A stretch of 44,753 nucleotides of DNA from Desulfobacula sp. (lineage in GTDB: Bacteria; Desulfobacterota; Desulfobacteria; Desulfobacterales; Desulfobacteraceae): positions 1-44,753 of the forward strand of contig JAKIUJ010000006.1 in assembly GCA_021647625.1 (NCBI GenBank), written 5' to 3'. Below, piece by piece: positions 25,446 to 34,344 of the stretch (position 1 is its first letter; each line of letters opens with the position of its first letter). The notes under the pieces were generated by a model. It saw only the letters and a program-made list of their open reading frames with translations. It was not told the DNA's origin and searched no databases. Position numbers and translations under genes: made by a program.

Positions 25446-28400
25446 ATGACCCAAAACACAACACCTGAAACTGATCTTCCCAAAGATAATCCGGCGGGTT
25501 CAGTCATGGTTCTTGGCGGTGGGATTGCAGGAATGCAGTCTGCCATAGATCTGGCCAATTCCGGCTATTATGTATATCTGGTAGAAAAATCATATGCCAT
25601 TGGCGGTATGATGGCCAGACTGGACAAGACGTTTCCGACCAATGACTGTACCATGTGAGTTATCTCACCCAAACTGGTCGAGGTCGGCCGGCATCTGAAC
25701 ATTGAATTATTAACCAACACTGAACTTCTTGGACTTGAAGGCAAAGAGGGTAATTTCACTGCGCGAGTTAGAGAAAATCCAAGATATGTTGATCTTTTAA
25801 AATGTACATCCTGTGGTGAATGCACCAAGGTTTGTCCCGTGGAAACACCCAGTGAACACAATGAATCTCTGGCACCCCGCAAGGCTATTTTTAAACAGTA
25901 CGAACAAGCCATTCCAGGTGGCTATGGAATTTCCAAACGTTCCACAGCCCCTTGTAAGGCAACCTGCCCTGCCCATGTCAGCATTCAGGGCTTTATTGCA
26001 TTAATGAGCCAGGGCAAATACGCCCAGGCCTTAAAATTGTTCAAAGATGAACATCCTTTTCCGGGTTCCTGCGGCCGTGTGTGTCATCATCCATGTGAGT
26101 CAGCCTGTACAAGGGGAGACGCTGATCAGCCGCTGGCTATTCAGTATCTTCACCGGTATTTGTCTGAAATGGATTTTGAAAACGGTGATCCCTATGTCCC
26201 TGATGTGGCAGAAAAAAGAGACGAAAAGATTGCAATTGTGGGATCAGGGCCTGCAGGGCTCACAGCCGCCTATTATATGGCGCAAAAAGGATATCAGGTT
26301 ACCATCTTTGAGAAACTGCCGGTAAAAGGCGGTATGATGGCCGTGGGTATTCCTGAATACAGATTACCAAAAGCTGAACTTGGAAAAGAGATAGAGGTCA
26401 TTGAACAACTGGGTGTAAAGATCAAAACCAATGTTGAGTTTGGTAAGGATGTAACCCTTGAAAGTCTTAAAAAAGATGACTATAGCTCATTGTTTTTGGC
26501 AACGGGTCTTCACGGTTCCCGGGGTCTCGGAGTGAAGGGTGAAGAGCTTGACGGTGTCATCAAGGGAATAAGTTTTTTGCGCGATTCAGCCATGGGTACG
26601 CCATATAAACTGTCCGGCAGAGTCATGGTTGTCGGTGGTGGTAATGTTGCCGTTGATGTGGCCTTGAGCGCAAAGAGACTGGGTGCGGACGATGTCACCA
26701 TGGTTTGTCTCGAAAAACGCGATGAAATGCCGGCATGGGATTATGAAATTGAAGAAGCCCTTGAAGAGGGTATTAATATTGTCAATTCGCTTGGGCCTTT
26801 GAGATTTATCGGTGATAACGGCAAGGTTGATGAAGTTGAATTTCAGGAATGTACCTCTGTATTTGATGAAAACGGTCGTTTCAGTCCCCGGTATGATGAT
26901 TGTAAACTGACAGCTTATAAAGCAGATTTTGTCATCGTGGCCATAGGTCAGATGGGCGAACTTGAATTTGCCGATAAAGAAGGAATTGCATTAACTCCAC
27001 CAGGTGGTCTTGAGGCTGATCCTGTTACCTTGCAGACACCCATCGACTGGGTATTTGCCGGTGGTGACGCTTATTATGGTCCAAAATCGGTTGTTGATGC
27101 CGTCGCGGCAGGTAAACAAGCCGCCGAAAGCATGCACCGTTTTATTAATGGTGAAGATCTGATGGAAGGCCGTGAGAAAAGTTGGGATTTTGAAAAACCC
27201 GATATTTTTGATGTTCCAAAACTTGATCGTGTGGAACCTTCAAAAATTGAAATAGAATCAAGAGATGGCAATTTTAATGAAGTAACCTTGTCATTGACCA
27301 AAGAGCTCATTGGCCAGGAAGCTGCCCGCTGTCTTTCCTGCGGTATCTGTTCCGAATGTTACCAGTGTGTGGATGCATGTCTTGCCGGTGCCATTGATCA
27401 CGATCAGCAGACACAGATAAAAGATCTCAACGTCGGGTCGGTGATCCTGACCAGTGGTGCAACAACCTTTGATCCGTCCGGGCTTGATGACATCTACATG
27501 TACAACCGATCAAAAAATGTCCTGACCTCCCTTGAGTTTGAAAGGATCTTAAGTGCCGGAGGGCCCACCATGGGACATCTGGTCAGACCTTCTGATGAAA
27601 AAGAACCGCAAAAAATTGCATGGCTGCAGTGCATCGGATCAAGAGATACCAATAAATGCGGTAATGGTTATTGTTCATCCGTCTGCTGTATGTATGCCAT
27701 AAAAGATGCCATGATTGCAAAAGAGCATTCCGAGCTTGAGCTGGATGCAGCCATATTTAATATGGATATGCGAACCTTTGGCAAAGACTATGAAAAATAT
27801 TATAACCGTGCAGCAGATCAGGAAGGGGTTAGATTTGTCAAATCAAGAATCCATTCTGTGATTGAAGAGCCCGGAACCGACAACCTTATATTAAGGTATG
27901 CCGATGAAGACGGTAACATGCAGGAGGAAATCTTTGACATGGTTATCCTGTCTGTGGGACTTGTCATTCCAAAAGAAAGTGTGGAACTGGCAAACCGGAT
28001 CAATATTGATCTTGATAAGTATAATTTTGTAAAAACATCCACCTTTAATCCATTGCAGACCAGCCGCCCCGGTGTCTATGTTTCAGGCTCTTTCCAGGGC
28101 CCTAAAGACATTCCGTCCTCGGTTACCGAGGCCTCCGGATCAGCCGGTGCTGTGGGTATGAAACTTGCATCTGCACGACATACCTGTACAAAAACAGTGA
28201 ATATGCCGGAGCAAAGAGATGTTTTGGGTGAAGAACCCCGAGTTGGTGTGTTTATCTGCAAGTGCGGTATTAATATTGCCGGTATTATCGATACACAAGC
28301 GCTGGAGGCTTACGCCAATTCGTTGCCCAATGTTGTCTATGTGGGAGAAAACCTGTTTACCTGTTCCCAGGATACCCAGGTTTCGATTAAAGATCTGATT

Positions 28401-29906
28401 GACGAGCATCAACTCAACCGGGTTGTTGTGGCATCCTGTACACCCAAGACCCATGAAGGGATTTTCATGGATACCTTGGAAGAGGCCGGATTAAACAAAT
28501 ATCTGTTTGAAATGGCCAATATCAGGAACCAGGATTCCTGGATGCATTACCATGAGCCTGAGAAAGCAACCCTAAAAGCCAAGGATCTGATCCGGATGGC
28601 TGTGGCGCGTGTTGTAACATTAGGACCCCTGCATGACAAAAAGATCTCGGTAATAGACAAGGCCTTGGTCATAGGTGGTGGTATAGCCGGCATGAACGCT
28701 GCCAAAGGCCTTGCAGATCAAGGCTACCACGTCACATTGCTGGAAAAAGAAAACCTGCTTGGCGGCTTGAGTAAAAGATTGTATCACACCATAGAAGGCG
28801 ATGATGTCCAGGGCTATATCAAAGAGCTGGTTGGCTATGTTGAATCCCATGATAAGATAGATGTTTTAAAGCAATCTTTGATTGTCGAATTTGGCGGTTA
28901 TAAAGGCAATTTTGAGACGACGATTCTGGTGGGAACTGCCATGGAAGAAAAAAAGATTGATCATGGTGTCATGATCGTTGCCACCGGTGCCAATGAATAC
29001 CAGCCAAAAGAATTTCTTTATGAACAAAGCGATAACGTCATCACGCAATTAGAACTGGCTGATATGATACAGGATAATAAAGCAAATGATCCGGACCGTG
29101 TGGTCATGATCCAGTGCGTGGGCTCAAGAAATCAGAAAAATCCCAATTGCTCCCGTATCTGTTGCCAGAATGCTGTAAAAAACGCCATTGCGCTCAAAAA
29201 GAAGAGTCCGGATACCGATGTGTTCATTCTTTACAGGGATATGAGAATGTACTCCATGATGGAAGAATTTTACACCCAGGCCCGAAATCTCGGGGTGATC
29301 TTTTCTCGCTATACGCCTGGGCATGAGCCTGAAGTGGCAAAGGGTGAAGATGGTAAAATGGCGGTGACTTTCAAGGATCATGTCCTTGGACAAAAACTTG
29401 AAGTAAGTGCCGATCTGGTTGTATTGAGTGCCGGTGTTGAGGCCGCTGATACACAAGAGCTTTCCTCTATAATAAAAACCGGTAGAAATGCAGAAGGGTT
29501 CTTCATGGAAGCCCATGTGAAACTGCGACCGGTGGAAGCCCCCACTGAGGGTATTTTTATCTGCGGTACGGCACATGGACCAAAATTGATTACGGAAACA
29601 ATCACCCAGGCCATGGCAGCGGTATCAAGAGCTACAACATTCCTTTCCCAGGAATCGTTGACCCTGTCTGCGGTTACCGCTGAAGTGAAACAGGAAAATT
29701 GTGCATCATGCCTGGTTTGTGTTCGATCCTGTCCTTATAATGTTCCGGTTATCAATGATCTTGGCGTTAGCTATATTGATCCGGCACTCTGCCAGGGATG
29801 CGGGGTGTGCGCATCAGAATGTCCTGCAAAAACTATAAAATTGAACTGGTATGAAGATCACCAGTTGCTCAGCAAGGTGGAATCTTTGCTGGAGGGGGTA
29901 ATATGA
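25446..29906 (+). CDS. hdrA: Selenocysteine-containing HdrA fused to a GltD-like module and a second HdrA domain
   Basis: Read through the in-frame TGA at 25656-25658 (residue 71, Sec), this is one 1486-residue flavo-iron-sulfur protein. Domains in order: HdrA FAD domain ([12 protein letters not shown]), with NDCTM-Sec-VISPK where HdrA normally has Cys; a [4Fe-4S] motif [12 protein letters not shown] at 120-131; a GltD/NfnB-like module with CxxxC clusters, FAD loop IVGSGPAG near 265 and NAD(P) loop [10 protein letters not shown] near 396. Next comes [17 protein letters not shown] near 629, then the HdrA N-terminal motif [12 protein letters not shown] near 935. A second FAD domain ([12 protein letters not shown] near 1077) has no Sec/Cys loop. 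Two ferredoxin clusters follow near 1419 ([24 protein letters not shown]). HdrA centres flavin-based electron bifurcation. AGGAGG lies eight bases before the ATG. Homology continues in frame right after the TGA, arguing against a pseudogene. Confidence 0.93.
25674..25691 (+). promoter_or_regulatory. Candidate SECIS hairpin of hdrA
   Basis: Beginning 16 bases after the TGA, CTGGTCG (25674-25680) pairs with CGGCCGG (25685-25691), including two G-U wobbles, around the loop AGGU. The distance to the apical loop (22 bases) and a loop containing GG fit bacterial selenocysteine insertion elements. Folding was done by eye. Confidence 0.65.
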
Positions 29907-30349
29907 CAAACGAATTTCAGCCGGTCATTCTGGCATTTTGCTGCAACTTTTGAGGATACTCAGCTGCGGACCTGGCAGGTTCCATGAGATTAAAAATTCC
30001 TTCAAACTTCAGGATTGTTCGCCTTCCCTGTAGTGGAAAGGTGGATATCATACATATTTTGCGCGCCTTTGAAAAAGGAGCAGACGGCGTTTACGTGGTC
30101 GGTTGTATGGAAGGTGATTGTCACTACAACGAGGGAAATTTTCGTGCAAGAAAAAGAGTTGAACAGGCACAAAAGATTCTCGATAAAGTTGGCGTTGGCG
30201 GAGAACGGGTGAAGATGTTTAATTTGTCATCCGGGGAAGGCCCTTTGTTTGCTAAGTATTCCATTGAGATGGATGCAAAGATTAAAGAGTTGGGACCCAG
30301 TCCTATTCGTCTGGCAAAACAAAAAACTAAAAAGAAAAATGCAGCATAA
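29903..30349 (+). CDS. mvhD: Selenocysteine-containing MvhD/FrhD-type [2Fe-2S] protein
   Basis: 148 residues when the in-frame TGA at 29951-29953 (residue 17) is read as Sec. The N-terminus LAFCCNF-Sec-GYSAADLAG lines up with the family motif CCN-x-C-x-Y, so Sec replaces a conserved cluster Cys. RLPCSGKVD and VGCMEGDCHYNEGN carry the other ligands. MvhD passes electrons from a donor such as hydrogenase or formate dehydrogenase to HdrA. GGAGGGGG lies just upstream, and the ATG overlaps the hdrA stop (ATGA). An ATG-initiated frame from 29984 would lose the first cluster motif, so it is not the true start. Confidence 0.92.
29959..29988 (+). promoter_or_regulatory. Candidate SECIS hairpin of mvhD
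   Basis: Outer arms CTCA (29959-29962) and TGAG (29985-29988) enclose GGACC (29968-29972) pairing with GGTTCC (29978-29983, one bulged T) around the loop TGGCA. The apical loop is about 20 bases after the TGA, the right distance for a bacterial SECIS. Folded by eye only. Confidence 0.6.
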
Positions 30350-30359
30350 TATATATAGT

Positions 30360-30501
30360 GGCTGACCGAAAACTCGTGTTTGGACGAAAAGTTGCCCATA
30401 TGCAAGGCGCAAGAAATGCTGAAACCGGAGTGTACTATTGTACATGAGGATTTCAGGATTTTGCAGCAACAAAGCAGATGGGTGAGTTTTTGCCCAAACA
30501 C
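30360..30501 (+). repeat. Family 2 palindromic element, copy c, inside the hdrA-met operon
   Basis: A 142-base copy starting GGCTGACCG, with GTGTTTGGAC at 30376 and GCCCAAACAC at 30492-30501. Its central dyad is TGTACTATTGTACA. It is very similar to copy a. It fills almost the whole gap between mvhD and metV, genes expected to be co-transcribed. Confidence 0.85.
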
Positions 30502-30530
30502 TATATAACAGCAAAATATGAGGATTGCTT

Positions 30531-31199
30531 ATGATAATAGCAGAAAAGAAACCCATTGAAGAGATCATCGAGGAAATTAAAAATTTCGATAGAGTTCTGA
30601 TTTTAGGGTGCAACGAATGTGTAACCGTGTGTGAAGCTGGTGGTAAAAAAGAAGTTGAAATATTGGCTTCTGCATTAAGAATGTATTTCATTACCAAGGG
30701 CAAAGAAAAAGTGATCAGCGAAAGAACATTGGAAAGACAATGTGATCACGAATATCTGGAAGAATTACGATCCAATATTGATGATTATGATGCCATTGTA
30801 TCTCTGGCTTGCGGCGTGGGAGTCCAGTTTGCAGCAGAAAAATATCTCACCATGCCGCTGTTGCCTGGTGTAAACACTATCTGCCTGGGTGCCAATGAGG
30901 ACAGAGGGCTCTGGACAGAAAGATGCCAGGCCTGTGGAGCTTGTGTCCTTGCAAAAACCGGTGGGATTTGTCCTGTGGCCCGTTGTGCCAAACGTGTCAT
31001 GAACGGTCCCTGTGGCGGATCAACCAATGGAAAATGTGAGATCAGCAAAGATGTGGACTGTGCATGGCAGTTAATTGTGGACAGACTCAAAGCATTGGAT
31101 AAGATGGGTGATTATGAAACAGTCATGCCGATCAAAGATTGGTCAAAAGATCGTGCCGGCGGTCCAAGAACAGTAACCAGAGAGGATGTGAACATATGA
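30531..31199 (+). CDS. metV: MetV, zinc/iron-sulfur partner of methylene-tetrahydrofolate reductase
   Basis: A 222-residue protein of the MetV family, the C-terminal-domain partner of MetF in acetogens and sulfate reducers. The Cys-rich segments are LGCNECVTVCEAGG near residue 25 and CQACGACVLAKTGGICPVAR near residue 128. Another, MNGPCGGSTNGKCE, follows near 157; together they bind metal or Fe-S clusters. The ATG at 30531 is preceded six bases upstream by TGAGGA, favouring it over the TTG at 30525. The stop overlaps metF (ATGA), so both are coupled. Confidence 0.9.
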   Translation: MIIAEKKPIEEIIEEIKNFDRVLILGCNECVTVCEAGGKKEVEILASALRMYFITKGKEKVISERTLERQCDHEYLEELRSNIDDYDAIVSLACGVGVQFAAEKYLTMPLLPGVNTICLGANEDRGLWTERCQACGACVLAKTGGICPVARCAKRVMNGPCGGSTNGKCEISKDVDCAWQLIVDRLKALDKMGDYETVMPIKDWSKDRAGGPRTVTREDVNI

Positions 31200-32128
31200 G
31201 CGAAATATATACTAAAAGCAGACTTGAACGGGTAATGAAAGCCGGCCACATTGGTGTGACTTCCGAGTGCGGCCCCCCACGGGGAACTGATGCTGAAGAA
31301 GTTCGAAAAAAAGGGTTGCTGATCAAAGATCATGTGGATGCTGTTAATGTAACGGATAACCAGACTGCCATGACCCGTATGTCTTCTCTGGCAGCTTGCG
31401 TGCATTTGAAATTGATCGGTATCGAACCTGTTCTCCAGATGGTTACCCGGGACAGAAACCGTGTTGCCCTTCAGAGTGATGTTCTGGGAGCCGCTTCCTT
31501 TGATATTCCAAACATGCTGTGTCTGTCCGGCGATCACCAAAGTTTTGGTGATTGTGCCCAGGGCCAGAATGTGCATGATTTAGATTCCATGCAGTTGGTT
31601 CAGACTGTTCGTTACATGAGAGATGAAGGAAAATTTCTTGGTGGTGATGATATCAAAAAGCCACCAAAAATTTTCGTTGGTGCGGCTGCCAACCCCTTTG
31701 CCGACCCCTTTGAGATTCGAGTGCCAAGACTGGCTAAAAAAATTGCCTGTGGTGCGGAATTTATCCAGACCCAGTGTATCTATAACCTGGACAAATTCAA
31801 AGAATGGATCAAAAGAGCCGCTGATAGGGGACTTACAGATAAAACCTTTATCATGGCCGGCATGACCCCGATGAAATCTGTGGGCATGGCCAAATATATG
31901 AAAAACAGAGTACCAGGCATGGATGTTCCTGATGAAATTATTGCTCGCCTGGCTGGTGTTTCCAAAGAAAAACAGGCCCAGGAAGGGATTGATATCTGTG
32001 TTGAACATATCCAGGAACTCAAAGAAGTCAATGGCGTTGCAGGGTTTCATATCATGGCTATTGAATGGGAAGAAAAAGTACCTGAAATCGTAGAGAGAGC
32101 AGGACTATACCCAAGACCTGAAGTATAA
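31196..32128 (+). CDS. metF: Methylenetetrahydrofolate reductase MetF
   Basis: A 310-residue TIM-barrel flavoprotein that interconverts methylene- and methyl-tetrahydrofolate in the Wood-Ljungdahl pathway. VTSECGPPRGTDAEEVRKKG contains the catalytic Glu region. LCLSGDHQSFGD, GAAANPFADPF, GAEFIQTQCIYNLDKF and FIMAGMTPMKSVGMAKYM are typical of the short, MetV-dependent type. An upstream in-frame extension from 31139 lies inside metV; the ATG at 31196 is chosen. Placement after HdrA and MvhD suggests electrons reach or leave this enzyme through the Hdr module. Confidence 0.95.
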   Translation: MSEIYTKSRLERVMKAGHIGVTSECGPPRGTDAEEVRKKGLLIKDHVDAVNVTDNQTAMTRMSSLAACVHLKLIGIEPVLQMVTRDRNRVALQSDVLGAASFDIPNMLCLSGDHQSFGDCAQGQNVHDLDSMQLVQTVRYMRDEGKFLGGDDIKKPPKIFVGAAANPFADPFEIRVPRLAKKIACGAEFIQTQCIYNLDKFKEWIKRAADRGLTDKTFIMAGMTPMKSVGMAKYMKNRVPGMDVPDEIIARLAGVSKEKQAQEGIDICVEHIQELKEVNGVAGFHIMAIEWEEKVPEIVERAGLYPRPEV

Positions 32129-32135
32129 GGGTTCC

Positions 32136-32267
32136 GTGTTTGTCGAAAATTGTAAGTTTATTCGGCTACTGCGTTGGTCTGAATTTTAATCCTCGATATA
32201 CTTATAGTATCATGCCGGTTAAAATTTAATCCTGCCTTGTATTCGAGATTAATTTTAGTTCAAACAC
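32136..32267. repeat. Family 2-related palindromic element, copy e
   Basis: A 132-base element with ends GTGTTTGTCGAAAATTG and AGTTCAAACAC, resembling family 2 ends. The interior differs: arms ATTTTAATCC and GGTTAAAATTTAATCC around ATACTTATAGTAT, with CTGCGTTG on one side and GCCTTGTATTCG on the other. Confidence 0.7.
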
Positions 32268-32289
32268 TATTTAATATTTTAGGCTATGT

Positions 32290-32329
32290 GCCACAGGCAA
32301 AGGAAAATCCTTTACCTGTGGCCTTTTTT
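32290..32329 (+). terminator. Intrinsic terminator after the hdrA-mvhD-metVF operon
   Basis: GCCACAGG (32290-32297) pairs perfectly with CCTGTGGC (32315-32322). The stem is extended inward by AAAGGA with TCCTTT around an AAA loop and followed by six T residues. This is a textbook Rho-independent terminator, 160 bases after metF. Confidence 0.92.
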
Positions 32330-32340
32330 ATATTAAGAGG

Positions 32341-32439
32341 TTTTATATATGAAACGCCTATGCAAACCGAATCAGGTTCTTTCATGCTTTGTTGTGCGCC
32401 GTCCCTGGTCGAGGTGCCAAGGCTGCGCATGACTGTAAC
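32341..32439 (+). repeat. Family 5 repeat, copy 2
   Basis: About 99 bases similar to 10236-10334, sharing TGCAAACC, GTTCTTTC, TTTGTTGTG and GCTGCGCATGAC. It lies between the operon terminator and yebG. Confidence 0.7.
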
Positions 32440-32502
32440 TGTTGGAGTATTAAATAGATTCGTTGGAAAAATGCTCAATTTTGTTTTGATCAAGGAGAAA
32501 AC

Positions 32503-32787
32503 ATGGCTGTAATAGTTAAGTACATTGTTGTCAGAAATGGAGAGGAAAAGATGACATTTGCGACAAAAAGAGAAGCAGACGCCTATGATAAGATGCTCGA
32601 TATTGCCGACAATATGTTTGAATTCCTGGAAAAATCGAAACTCAAACTAACCGAAAATCAGCTTGAAAAAATTTCATTTTGCCTGGCGGAAAACAAAGAT
32701 GATGTTGTCGGAATTTTAAGGGGAACCAAACCCAAGAAAAAACCGGCCAAAAAAGCAGACCCCAAAAAGGCAAAACCTGAAAAATAA
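32503..32787 (+). CDS. yebG: YebG-like DNA-damage-associated protein
   Basis: A 94-residue protein. The N-terminus VIVKYIVVRNGEEKMTFATK, followed by KREADAYDKMLDIADNM, matches the YebG family, named for an SOS-induced protein of E. coli whose function is unknown. The C-terminus is a Lys/Pro/Ala-rich tail (KPKKKPAKKADPKKAKPEK) that could bind nucleic acid. GGAG lies six bases before the ATG. No E. coli-type LexA box is visible upstream. A repeat end begins at its stop codon. Confidence 0.88.
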   Translation: MAVIVKYIVVRNGEEKMTFATKREADAYDKMLDIADNMFEFLEKSKLKLTENQLEKISFCLAENKDDVVGILRGTKPKKKPAKKADPKKAKPEK

Positions 32788-33017
32788 TTTTTGAGTGAGC
32801 CCTCAGGGTCAGGTGAAATGATTATACCTTTAATCTAATAATTTACATGCGATTGTCCGGAATTTATTGATAATATTGATGTCGTCGCAAAAAGTCCGAT
32901 CTACTGCGTTGCATCTTTTTGACAGACACTCAACATACTATATGTCTTGTTGAGTCCCTGTAAAAAATTTACGTCTTGTATATCAAACTTTTGTGCTCAG
33001 GGCTCACTCAAAAATAA
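32785..33017. repeat. Family 4 repeat block, first part
   Basis: Bounded by inward-facing ends TAATTTTTGAGTGAGCCCT (from 32785) and AGGGCTCACTCAAAAATAA (to 33017). Inside are CTACTGCGTTGCATC and an 8-bp perfect stem, ACTCAACA with TGTTGAGT, around 12 bases. No coding capacity is seen. Confidence 0.75.
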
Positions 33018-33160
33018 CTTTACATTTTGAGAGCCGATTCATCCTGCCCGACTGCGTTGTGAAAACGCGACATATCTCGACATACCTCAGTTCTCACGCC
33101 TACCTGCCAGGCGACTCAACTTACAAAATTGATAATTAATTTTTAAGTGAGCCCTGAGCC
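32995..33160. repeat. Family 4 repeat block, second element
   Basis: A 166-base element sharing the 32995-33017 end with the first block and ending GTGAGCCCTGAGC at 33147-33159. The ends are inverted repeats of about 23 bases. The interior has GACTGCGTTGTG and CTACCTGCCAGGCG around a CGACATATCTCGACAT dyad. It lies between yebG and the coiled-coil gene. Confidence 0.75.
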
Positions 33161-33200
33161 ATCTATAGCTTCGAATGGACTTTTTACGAGTCCATCAATA

Positions 33201-34169
33201 TTATTCTTCTGCTTTTTTTTCGAGTTCGTCCAGTTTGTCGGGATCAGAAACGGCAATGTCAACAAGGCACTGTGGGATGGCGCTTTGCTCACACATTGTC
33301 CTGATCTCTTTCTCTACTTCGCTAAATTCCATGATTTCGCGAATTGAATCAATGTGGTCAATCATCTCATCGGAAGGAATATCCTCCAAAGCAGGTCCCG
33401 CAGCCTCGGCCTTTTTCTTGGCGGCTTTTTCCTCTGCTAATCTTTGTTGCTCCTTGAGTTCCTCTTCCATGGCTTTTTTGACATTGTTAACAGCACCCTG
33501 GTCAACACCTGCCATCTCTATGATCAATTGCTCCGTCACATTATTGGTAATTAAGTGCTTCACCTTTTCTTCTTCTGATTTGCCATCAACCGCCTCGAGC
33601 AGTGTTGCCACTCGATCCTTTTCTGTCTTTTCCTTTTCAATTTCGGCGTTCACCCCGGCCAATTTTTCTTCTGTAATGCCTAATTTATTTACAATCACCT
33701 CGGATGCCAACTGTTCTTCAATGAGGAATCGGATACTTTCATTTTCAGACAGTTCTTTTGCTTTTTTTACAAGCAAATCAAGTCTTGTTTCTTCGACAAT
33801 CCGTATTACGTCCGGTCTACGTTCGGCTTTTTTAAGTTCTTTCCACGTTTCACCAAGATTGTCGATAAGGTTACTGCTCGCTGAATAAGGATCGAGGACG
33901 TCCTCCAGTGAAAGCGCCGACACCGCATTATTAAAATCCTTCATCAATGGCCTTCCAACTGTCAGCATGTCATCCATGGCCCATCGCAACTGCATTATCT
34001 TGCCCCCGCTTTTGGAAACATTAAAACCTTCACTGTCAAGGTCCCCAATGATTTTTTGAATCGCTGCTTCCTTGGCTTGTCCTGAGAGTTCTCCTGCATT
34101 AAGCTCACATAGATTTTCTTCAATCCCCAACCAAAGGGTTTTTTTTTGCGCTTCGTCAGTCGTCGTCAT
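33201..34169 (-). CDS. Unrecognised charged coiled-coil protein
   Basis: A 322-residue cytosolic protein I do not recognise. It is mostly helical and rich in Glu and Lys. Residues 1-130 look globular (LWLGIEENLCELNAGELSGQ, LRWAMDDMLTVGRPLM). Residues 145-245 form long charged helices, including an Ala/Glu/Lys coiled coil (EELKEQQRLAEEKAAKKKAE), and a short conserved-looking end (REIMEFSEVEKEIRTMCEQS) follows. There is no signal peptide or membrane segment. Codon use and the clean single frame support a real gene. Repeat ends lie on both sides (33160 and 34326), suggesting a possibly mobile or recently rearranged locus. Confidence 0.7.
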   Translation of the reverse strand: MTTTDEAQKKTLWLGIEENLCELNAGELSGQAKEAAIQKIIGDLDSEGFNVSKSGGKIMQLRWAMDDMLTVGRPLMKDFNNAVSALSLEDVLDPYSASSNLIDNLGETWKELKKAERRPDVIRIVEETRLDLLVKKAKELSENESIRFLIEEQLASEVIVNKLGITEEKLAGVNAEIEKEKTEKDRVATLLEAVDGKSEEEKVKHLITNNVTEQLIIEMAGVDQGAVNNVKKAMEEELKEQQRLAEEKAAKKKAEAAGPALEDIPSDEMIDHIDSIREIMEFSEVEKEIRTMCEQSAIPQCLVDIAVSDPDKLDELEKKAEE

Positions 34170-34325
34170 TCTTTAATCTCCTTTTATTGATATGTCCTGC
34201 CTGTTTTTAATTCGCCGCCGGCATCCAGTGAAACGTCATGTTGGAAATGCCGGAGTATTTTTGAAACTATAAACTTTAACTGTCTCATACACAACAGCGA
34301 GTTTACAACCAAGAGCTTAACCAAC

Positions 34326-34344
34326 CTTTTGAGTGAGCCCTAAG
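34326..34344 (+). repeat. Solo family 4 repeat end
   Basis: CTTTTGAGTGAGCCCTAAG repeats the outer end of the 32785-33160 elements, with no partner end nearby. The surrounding 34170-34560 has no other supported feature. Confidence 0.6.

Noticed and set aside
25656-25658. TGA in hdrA as a nonsense mutation making a pseudogene
   Set aside because: Homology continues in frame directly after it, it falls at a known Sec/Cys position, a SECIS-like hairpin follows, and the next gene shows the same pattern.
32400-32502. LexA box upstream of yebG
   Set aside because: No CTGT-N8-ACAG palindrome is present; the LexA motif of this lineage may differ, so no site is claimed.
32785-33160. CRISPR array
   Set aside because: The repeats are few, inverted, unequally spaced and palindromic, without regular spacers or cas genes.
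33175-33888. 237-codon plus-strand open frame
   Set aside because: Serine-rich antisense shadow of the coiled-coil gene on the minus strand.
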